Below, piece after piece: positions 14,328 to 18,465 of a DNA stretch of 18,465 bases (the stretch's first letter is position 1; each line of letters starts with the position of its first letter). The stretch spans positions 1 through 18,465 of the forward strand of contig JAEZFK010000020.1 of NCBI GenBank assembly GCA_023437715.1, written 5' to 3'. The position numbers were made by a program, and so were the translations under genes. Below the pieces are notes generated by a model. The model was not told where the DNA came from. It made no database searches and saw only the letters and a program-made list of their open reading frames with translations. Origin of the DNA: Bacillota bacterium (lineage in GTDB: Bacteria; Bacillota; Clostridia; Lachnospirales; Lachnospiraceae).

Positions 14328-15527
14328 ATGAAAATGCAAAAGCCAATCATTTATGTTAATATGCTGGGAGGGTTCTCCATTTCCATCGGGGGAAAGACCA
14401 TTACAGACCAGAACAATCAGGCGAAGAAGCCGTGGAGCCTTCTGGAATATCTCATCACTTTCCGCGGCAGAGACATTCCGGTAGAGGAACTTATTGATTT
14501 ATTTTGGAAAGACGAGGCCAGCAACAATCCGGCAGGGGCCTTAAAAACTCTGATGTTCCGGGTGCGGAAGCTTTTGGAGCCTCTGGGATACCCGACCCAG
14601 GAGCTGATTTTCCAAAACCGCAAGACCTACGGATGGACAAAGGATCTGACCACGGTCTGCGATACCGACCAGTTTGAGGAATTATGCCTTCAGGCGGAAG
14701 ATTCCGGCATTTCAGAGGACGAGCGCTTATCCTTTTGTCTGAAAGCATTTTCCCTCTATAAAGGGAACTTTCTTCCGAAGTCGGAATGGGAGTCCTGGGT
14801 TGCGCCTGTCCATGCCTACTATCACTCTCTTTACCAGAAGCTGATCCGCACGACCCTGGCTCTTTTGTCGGGACGGATGGAATATTCCGCCATTATGGAT
14901 TTGTGCCAGAAGGCCATTGCCATTGATCCTTACGAGGAGGAGGCCCATTATCACCTGATTCAGGCCCTTTACCAGAGCGGCAATCAGATCCAGGCCCTGG
15001 AGCATTACCATCATGTGAATGAAATGTTTTACAATGAATTTGCAATCACCCCTTCCAGCCGCTTTAAGGAGCTGTACAAGCTTATCAGCGATAAAAAGCA
15101 CGGAATCACCATGAGCTTAAACACCGTACAGGAAAGCCTTCTGGAAACAGGCTCAAGCAAGGGCGCTTTCTACTGCGAGCCCGCTGTGTTCCGGAACATC
15201 TATCAGCTGGAAATGAGGGCCGTGGAGCGTACCGGGGACTCCATCTTCCTCTGCCTTCTGACCATCGGCAACCTAAAGGGCGAGCTGTTAAAGCCTGCCG
15301 TTCAGACCCGGGCCATGGATGAACTGGAAAAGTCCATCCGCTCTTCCCTGCGCCGGGGGGATGCTTTCTGCAGGTACAGCGTCAGCCAGTACTTAATCCT
15401 GCTCCCCACCGCCACCTATGAAAACGGGGAAATGGTTTTAAAGCGCATTATCCAGACCTTTAAAAAGGAATATTCAAGAAAAGACCTTTCCATTACCTAT
15501 TCCCTGCAGAGCATTGTGCCCTCGTAA
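14328..15527 (+). CDS. SARP/BTAD-type transcriptional regulator with a degenerate GGDEF-like C-terminus
   Basis: A 399-residue protein. Residues about 8-105 resemble the OmpR-like winged-helix DNA-binding domain of SARP regulators (VNMLGGFSISIGGK, then LLEYLITFRGRDIPVEELIDLFW). Residues about 110-255 are the helical bacterial transcriptional activator domain (TPR-like, FEELC to FAITPSSRFKELY). Residues about 285-385 are separate. The stretch RRGDAFCRYSVSQYLILLP (342-360) lines up by eye with the signature segment of GGDEF domains (D.vaRyGGDEF..LLP), but SVSQY replaces GGDEF. It should therefore be catalytically dead. A GGAG site precedes the ATG. It may be cotranscribed with methylglyoxal synthase 87 nt downstream. 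The target genes and any ligand are unknown. Confidence 0.85.
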   Translation: MKMQKPIIYVNMLGGFSISIGGKTITDQNNQAKKPWSLLEYLITFRGRDIPVEELIDLFWKDEASNNPAGALKTLMFRVRKLLEPLGYPTQELIFQNRKTYGWTKDLTTVCDTDQFEELCLQAEDSGISEDERLSFCLKAFSLYKGNFLPKSEWESWVAPVHAYYHSLYQKLIRTTLALLSGRMEYSAIMDLCQKAIAIDPYEEEAHYHLIQALYQSGNQIQALEHYHHVNEMFYNEFAITPSSRFKELYKLISDKKHGITMSLNTVQESLLETGSSKGAFYCEPAVFRNIYQLEMRAVERTGDSIFLCLLTIGNLKGELLKPAVQTRAMDELEKSIRSSLRRGDAFCRYSVSQYLILLPTATYENGEMVLKRIIQTFKKEYSRKDLSITYSLQSIVPS

Positions 15528-15614
15528 GGGACCACGGCAGCCGTTAAGGTTAAGCATATCTGACCCTGGCCCGCTGCTTTCGACGGAATAAAATCATACA
15601 CACAGGAGGATACA

Positions 15615-16088
15615 ATGTTACAGGAAGATTTTATTACATTTACACTGGAAAAGAAAAAGAATATCGCCCTGATCGCCCATGACAATGAGAAGCACTCCCT
15701 GATCAGCTGGTGCAAGGAACACAGGAGCACTCTGGAAAAGCACGACCTTTGCGGTACGGGAACCACCGCCCGCATGATAACGGACCAGACAGGCCTTCCC
15801 GTAAAAGGATATAACAGCGGCCCTCTGGGAGGGGACCAGCAGATCGGCGCAAAAATCGTAGAAGGAAAGATAGATCTGGTGATCTTCTTCTCCGATCCCT
15901 TAACCGCCCAGCCCCACGACCCTGACGTGAAAGCTCTTCTGCGCATTGCCCAGGTCTATGACATTCCCATCGCCAATACCAGGGCCACCGCAGATTTTAT
16001 CATCACCTCTCCGCTCATGGATACCACCTATGAGCATCAGGTCATTAACTTTAATAAGAATATTGCGGACCGGGCAAATACATTATAA
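15615..16088 (+). CDS. mgsA: Methylglyoxal synthase
   Basis: A 157-residue enzyme that converts dihydroxyacetone phosphate to methylglyoxal and phosphate, an overflow branch of glycolysis used when phosphate is short or sugar-phosphates build up. Family motifs are all in place: the phosphate-binding GTGTTARM (47-54), SGPLGGDQQIGA (68-79) with the catalytic Asp74, and FFSDPLTAQPHDPDVKALLR (91-110) with His101 and Asp104, equivalent to E. coli His98 and Asp101. Length is typical. An AGGAGG site is 5-6 nt from the start. It lies 87 nt after the BTAD regulator on the same strand with no convincing terminator between, and ends at a bidirectional terminator. Confidence 0.96.
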   Translation: MLQEDFITFTLEKKKNIALIAHDNEKHSLISWCKEHRSTLEKHDLCGTGTTARMITDQTGLPVKGYNSGPLGGDQQIGAKIVEGKIDLVIFFSDPLTAQPHDPDVKALLRIAQVYDIPIANTRATADFIITSPLMDTTYEHQVINFNKNIADRANTL

Positions 16089-16111
16089 AAACTTTAGCAA
16101 TCTCCGTTCGT

Positions 16112-16150
16112 AAAAAGGCAGGACTTCTTCACCGGAAGCCCTGCCTTTTT
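16112..16150. terminator. Bidirectional terminator between mgsA and the HD hydrolase gene
   Basis: An 11-bp inverted repeat (AAAAAGGCAGG at 16112-16122, complement at 16140-16150) with A/T runs on both sides lies between two convergent genes. The stop codon of the minus-strand HD gene overlaps its last T residues. Confidence 0.88.
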
Positions 16151-16679
16151 ATCCAAAAACCTTTTCACACAATTTTATGTATTCCTCATAAGCCGGAAAC
16201 TCCCGAAGCTCCGTAAGGCGCTGGCCGATCCCTTTATAATACCAGGCGTGCTCCGACTTTTTCTTTTCATTAAAACGCAGCCACACATCATCTCCCACAA
16301 AAAGGAAATCTCTGGCCGTGGTCCGCAGATTGCTCAGCTTGTCCGCCAGCACAAGGATCTTGCTTTCCCTGGAGGCATTTTCCAGATGAGCCAAAGTGGC
16401 GCCTTTCCGCTCTTTCCAGCTTTTCGTCTTGTCCTCCGTCTCTTCCATGACAAACTCCGCCACCCGGGGACCGAATTCCCGCTCAAGCTCTGCAGCCGTA
16501 ATCCCGGCATCCTCTACCACATCGTGAAGAAGAGCAGCGCAGATAAGTTCCTCATCGGTCGCCATCAGGGCAACGATGACCGCAGTCTCCAGCGGATGAA
16601 CGATATAGGGAATCTCAGACCCTTTCCGAAATGTCCCTTCATGGGCTTTGGTTGCAAATGCAACTGCTTTCTCGACCAT
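16149..16679 (-). CDS. Stand-alone HD-domain hydrolase, RelA/SpoT type (small alarmone hydrolase-like)
   Basis: A 176-residue soluble protein consisting of only the HD domain found at the N-terminus of RelA/SpoT enzymes. Metal and active-site motifs are visible: His28 (YIVHPLE), His52-Asp53 with Glu56-Asp57 (LLHDVVED), and Asp113 to Asn117 (LADKLSNL). No synthetase or TGS domain is present. Relatives (MESH1/SAH type) hydrolyse ppGpp and related nucleotides using manganese; its real substrate is inferred. The C-terminal third is longer and more charged than the core, with FNEKKKSEHAWYYKG. The start has AAAGGAGATG at good distance. It is a single-gene unit, with a TATAAT-like box (near 16712) and a 13-bp inverted repeat upstream. 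Confidence 0.87.
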   Translation of the reverse strand: MVEKAVAFATKAHEGTFRKGSEIPYIVHPLETAVIVALMATDEELICAALLHDVVEDAGITAAELEREFGPRVAEFVMEETEDKTKSWKERKGATLAHLENASRESKILVLADKLSNLRTTARDFLFVGDDVWLRFNEKKKSEHAWYYKGIGQRLTELREFPAYEEYIKLCEKVFG

Positions 16680-16730
16680 ACTGCATCTCCTTTTGTTCTT
16701 TCCTAGGATATTATATTATCACAATTTATT

Positions 16731-16772
16731 ACGATTTAACAGGTATTATTTTTACATCTCCTGTAAAATCGT
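16731..16772. repeat. 13-bp inverted repeat upstream of the HD hydrolase gene
   Basis: ACGATTTAACAGG (16731-16743) and CCTGTAAAATCGT (16760-16772) pair at 12 of 13 positions around a 16-nt loop. It lies about 50-90 nt upstream of the HD gene start, just upstream of the probable -10 region. It could be an operator or an RNA hairpin; no T run supports a terminator for this gene. Confidence 0.55.
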
Positions 16773-16894
16773 GTTTTTCCGCTTAAAATCAGGGTTTTTT
16801 TATGGAATTTTATTTTCACCGCCTGTTACCGCCTGCATACAGTCAAAACCATGCTTTGCGGAGGCAGGAAATGATATAATTCACCCATACAGGA

Positions 16895-16922
16895 GGCAGG
16901 CCCGGATTACCGGATACCTGCC
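16895..16922. repeat. GC-rich hairpin in the 16680-17004 intergenic region
   Basis: GGCAGG and CCTGCC enclose a second stem (CCGG-ATTA-CCGG). TTT follows on the plus strand; there is no T run on the minus strand. A TATAAT lies 20 nt upstream on the plus strand (16875-16880). It could be a weak terminator or the end of a very short transcript. Apart from this and the two other inverted repeats, I see no gene in this 325-nt gap. Confidence 0.4.
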
Positions 16923-16970
16923 TTTACATTACCCTATTATTTGAAATTTTAAAATTCTCGTCAGCGTCAT

Positions 16971-17009
16971 TGTAATGGTATAATAAACTTGATTATAATG
17001 ACCATTACA
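16971..17009. repeat. Inverted repeat at the end of the DUF4489-like gene
   Basis: TGTAATGG (16971-16978) and CCATTACA (17002-17009) are perfect arms, with inner TATAAT/ATTATA pairing. The stop codon (17005-17007) lies within the right arm. There is no clear T run, so it may be an mRNA 3'-end stabiliser rather than a simple terminator. Confidence 0.5.
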
Positions 17010-17556
17010 TATTATCTGCAATAATTACGGAAAGGGAAGTATTGCTAATAACAGTATCGCCTATTGTTTCAGTAACTTCCGGTGCAATACCTGCTACTGT
17101 TGCAGCGACGCTATATACGCAGCATTCGTCATCACAGATATCGCAGTCGCAGACAAAGAAGTTGAAGGAATCACTTTCAGTGACTGCTACAAGCCGCGAA
17201 AATGTCCAGACAGGTCCTACGGGAATAGGAGTAAACTGGCCTTTGCACTGTTTGAAGATCTGGAAGTTAAGGGTAATAACAGCCGCAGTTGTGATGATAT
17301 TGCCTGCAAAATCAAATCTGATACAGGGTCTCTGGTAACTTTTTGTATCGACGCTTATGGTGGCCAAAGTAAAGGCGGCACCTGTTGCAGTTGCTGCCGG
17401 AATGGTTACGCCGCTCTGACTGCCGCATTTTAAAGCCGTTCTGTTAGGTTTAAGGTATTTTTTTGGTCTTTCGCATGTGCAGCTGCAGTGACAATTGCAA
17501 TCCTGAATTTCTTCGCCGCAGTCGCATTCACATGTTCTCATATCCTGATCGTTCAT
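17005..17556 (-). CDS. Cysteine-rich DUF4489-like protein, possibly spore or surface associated
   Basis: A 183-residue protein starting at the Met at 17556 (GGAGG 7 nt upstream; an ATG 16 codons earlier has no site). The N-terminus has eight cysteines within residues 9-28 in CxC repeats (CECDC, then CNCHCSCTC). A low-complexity-free beta-rich body follows (LKCGSQSGVTIPAATATGAAFTLATISVDT, near 42-71), which resembles clostridial DUF4489 proteins. A second cysteine cluster (VCDCDICDDECC) lies near 140-151. There is no signal peptide. Such Cys-rich proteins are often in spore outer layers, where disulfides or metal crosslink them, but this is inference. The family assignment is from memory of the pattern and needs a profile search. 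It stands alone between intergenic repeats. Confidence 0.7.
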   Translation of the reverse strand: MNDQDMRTCECDCGEEIQDCNCHCSCTCERPKKYLKPNRTALKCGSQSGVTIPAATATGAAFTLATISVDTKSYQRPCIRFDFAGNIITTAAVITLNFQIFKQCKGQFTPIPVGPVWTFSRLVAVTESDSFNFFVCDCDICDDECCVYSVAATVAGIAPEVTETIGDTVISNTSLSVIIADNM

Positions 17557-17590
17557 GAAACTGCCTCCAAATATTAAATATATAGAAAAA

Positions 17591-17615
17591 GTATATTTGT
17601 ACAAAAAAGTATACT
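17591..17615. repeat. Nested palindromes in the promoter region of the DUF4489-like gene
   Basis: GTATA and TATAC arms enclose a perfect 10-bp palindrome, TTTGTACAAA (17596-17605). On the minus strand TATACTTTTT occurs twice nearby. The site is 35-60 nt upstream of the gene start, suitable for an operator, though the region is AT-rich. Confidence 0.4.
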
Positions 17616-17623
17616 CTATTATA

Positions 17624-17896
17624 TTAGAGGAAAAAGAATATGCTACACTTAAGAATATACATTCCGGGACATGGCTTTGCCTGCCTTAAAACTGCCTCCG
17701 AAACAAACACACCGCACCACGGCTGCACCTCAACCGTATATGTGATGCTGCGTTTTAACGTTGTACTCACAAATTTGCTTCTTCCGGCGTTTTTATTCTT
17801 AATGATCTTCCCATGAATTCTCTTCCTCTCAATTTGTGTATAACTAATGGTTGAAACCCTGTAATAATTTGCAGTTTTGTGTCGTATTTTCAGATA
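17624..17896 (-). other. 90-codon open frame without an ATG; possible gene remnant
   Basis: On the minus strand a frame is open from just after a TAA at 17897-17899 to a TAA at 17624-17626. It has no ATG; its only usual start is a GTG at 17770, which would give 48 residues (VSTTLKRSITYT...). That GTG overlaps the TGA of a 15-codon frame starting at ATG 17814 (MGRSLRIKTPEEANL), which has a GAGAGGAAG site. The end overlaps the putative promoter of the DUF4489-like gene. It could be a decayed gene, a coupled pair of tiny ORFs, or chance in AT-rich DNA. I do not recognise the translation. Confidence 0.2.
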
Positions 17897-17938
17897 TTAA
17901 CACTCAATCCACAATTGTTTCCACATTACTGTGGATAA
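17835..17938. other. Cluster of DnaA-box-like sites
   Basis: Two sites match the DnaA box TTATNCACA perfectly: TGTGTATAA at 17835-17843 and TGTGGATAA at 17930-17938, both in the same orientation. Two weaker sites in the opposite orientation, CAATCCACA (about 17905-17913) and GTTTCCACA (about 17917-17925), lie between them. No dnaA, dnaN or rpmH gene is nearby, so this is not an obvious origin. It could be a DnaA-binding regulatory or titration site. Confidence 0.4.
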
Positions 17939-17955
17939 GTGTCGTTTTGGGTATT

Positions 17956-17979
17956 AAAAAAAGACGGGATTTGACCGTC
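17956..17979 (-). terminator. Terminator of the 51-codon gene
   Basis: On the minus strand GACGG (17979-17975), a 7-nt loop and CCGTC (17967-17963) are followed by seven Ts (17962-17956). It is about 32 nt after the stop of the small gene at 18011. Confidence 0.78.
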
Positions 17980-18010
17980 TCTGTCTAACAGCCGCAAAAG
18001 AAAAAGGCAG

Positions 18011-18166
18011 CTATTCGCTGTCCTTTTCCTCGTAAACTTCTCTGTTTTCTTCATACCTCAGTGTATTCGGTCCCAGGAAATGACCTGTTCCCCAATGATC
18101 GTTGAAAGTATTGACCTCCTGGGCCCTTTCCTTTTTATGTTCCCGATCTTTCTTGTTCTTTTCCAT
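18011..18166 (-). CDS. Small conserved-looking 51-residue charged protein, function unknown
   Basis: A 51-codon frame with a good GAGGTGAT site 5-7 nt before the ATG and a terminator just downstream, so it is a complete transcription unit. The N-terminus is Lys/Arg/Glu-rich (MEKNKKDREHKKERAQE), the middle has aromatic and glycine residues (FNDHWGTGHFLGPNTLRY), and the end is acidic. No membrane segment or signal is present. It looks like a small soluble nucleic-acid- or protein-binding factor, and small spore proteins are one option. I do not recognise a family. It is the closest minus-strand gene after the 26-codon ORF. Confidence 0.65.
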   Translation of the reverse strand: MEKNKKDREHKKERAQEVNTFNDHWGTGHFLGPNTLRYEENREVYEEKDSE

Positions 18167-18182
18167 TCTTATCACCTCGGTA

Positions 18183-18216
18183 ATAGTATGGACGATTGTG
18201 AGAGAAATTATTATGC
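18183..18216 (-). promoter_or_regulatory. Possible sporulation-type promoter of the 51-codon gene
   Basis: In the 50-nt gap between the preceding terminator and the gene, CATACTAT (18190-18183, minus strand) resembles the -10 box of sigma-E-type promoters (CATACANT). GCATAATAAT (18216-18207) could serve as the -35 region. No sigma-A pair is visible in the same gap. The match is partial, so confidence is low. Confidence 0.3.
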
Positions 18217-18248
18217 GGAAAAAGAAAAGAGACGGTTTGACCGCCTCT
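18217..18248 (-). terminator. Terminator of the 26-codon ORF
   Basis: On the minus strand an 8-bp stem (AGAGGCGG, loop TCAAA, CCGTCTCT, including one G-U pair) runs into TTTTCTTTTT. It begins 9 nt after the stop of the 26-codon ORF. Its core (GACGG/TTTGACCG on the plus strand) resembles that of the terminator at 17956-17979. Confidence 0.75.
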
Positions 18249-18256
18249 GGGTGTGT

Positions 18257-18337
18257 TTATTTTTTAATCATAATAACTGCGAGCACTGCAACTATCATCA
18301 AAAAATACAAAACATCATGTAATATTCCAGTCTCCAT
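18257..18337 (-). CDS. 26-residue hydrophobic single-helix peptide
   Basis: A short frame (METGILHDV, then a hydrophobic run LYFLMIVAVLAVIMI, ending KK) that would form one membrane helix with a positively charged end. A terminator follows at once, which supports a real small transcript. The ribosome site is poor for this ATG. A better AAAGGAAG site lies farther upstream before another ATG (about 18371), which opens a 19-codon frame overlapping the first codons. This layout (small hydrophobic peptide, overlapping upstream frame, own terminator) recalls type I toxins and small membrane regulators. No antisense RNA could be confirmed. The remaining 128 nt to the window end hold nothing else I can support. 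Confidence 0.45.
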   Translation of the reverse strand: METGILHDVLYFLMIVAVLAVIMIKK

Positions 18338-18465
18338 ATTTTCTTGTATGATGTTTATAGAAGCAAAACACCATAACTTCCTTTCTTTTTAATATCGTGG
18401 TTATAATACATTCAGATACTGTGGACTTTTGATTTTTTCCTGTAGCTTGACTACTTGACTGGAGT

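Noticed and set aside
16822..16838. Direct repeat ACCGCCTG x2, considered as a repeat array or CRISPR start
   Set aside because: Only two short copies are present, with no spacer regularity. No CRISPR array or cas gene occurs in the window.
16801..16878. A 25-codon plus-strand ORF beginning MEFYFHRLL
   Set aside because: It has no ribosome-binding site (preceded by a T run) and no supporting signals.
17640..17816. A 58-codon plus-strand ORF with an AGAGGA sequence upstream
   Set aside because: The AGAGGA sits about 10 nt away, the translation is unremarkable apart from a hydrophobic end, and no terminator follows. It overlaps another open frame on the opposite strand, so it is not supported.
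18080..18392. Two overlapping plus-strand frames of 80 and 96 codons
   Set aside because: They are antisense to the two small minus-strand genes and run through both terminators; one needs a TTG start. The minus-strand reading has better signals.

Overview
The window looks like chromosomal DNA of an anaerobic low-to-mid GC Firmicute, most likely a Lachnospiraceae (Clostridium cluster XIVa) member. The evidence is strong AGGAGG ribosome-binding sites, sigma-A promoters with 17-nt spacers, many hairpin-plus-T-run terminators, a class B sortase, an xpaC/telA pair and a DUF4489-like cysteine-rich protein. Genus cannot be fixed from the sequence alone.

Left block (about 120-7320). This is a complete carbohydrate locus. 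Five genes on the minus strand (Gfo/Idh/MocA oxidoreductase, TIM-barrel sugar isomerase/epimerase, lipoprotein sugar-binding protein, double-NBD ABC ATPase, RbsC-type permease) run from one promoter at 6017-6045 to a terminator at 122-157. An internal terminator follows the binding-protein gene. A LacI-family regulator diverges on the plus strand. The shared 265-bp intergenic region holds two good promoters and overlapping TGAAAA/TTTTCA palindromes, the likely operator. The imported sugar is unknown; the two enzymes suggest an oxidised or isomerised sugar or polyol.

Middle block (7399-14165, all minus strand). It holds leuA behind a leader of about 220 nt, the overlapping xpaC-telA pair, glmM, and a class B sortase. 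Most have their own recognisable promoter, and several promoters are embedded in the end of the neighbouring gene or its terminator.

Right block (14328-16679). A SARP/BTAD-type regulator carries a C-terminal domain that reads like a decayed GGDEF domain. It is followed on the same strand by methylglyoxal synthase. Convergent to them is a stand-alone RelA/SpoT-type HD hydrolase.

Right edge (16680-18465). This is AT-rich and gene-poor. It contains one cysteine-rich DUF4489-like protein, several inverted repeats, a small cluster of DnaA-box-like sites, and two very small minus-strand genes (51 and 26 codons), each with its own terminator. The two terminators share a core sequence. The least-explained DNA in the window is here. 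No transposase, integrase, CRISPR array, tRNA or rRNA was recognised.
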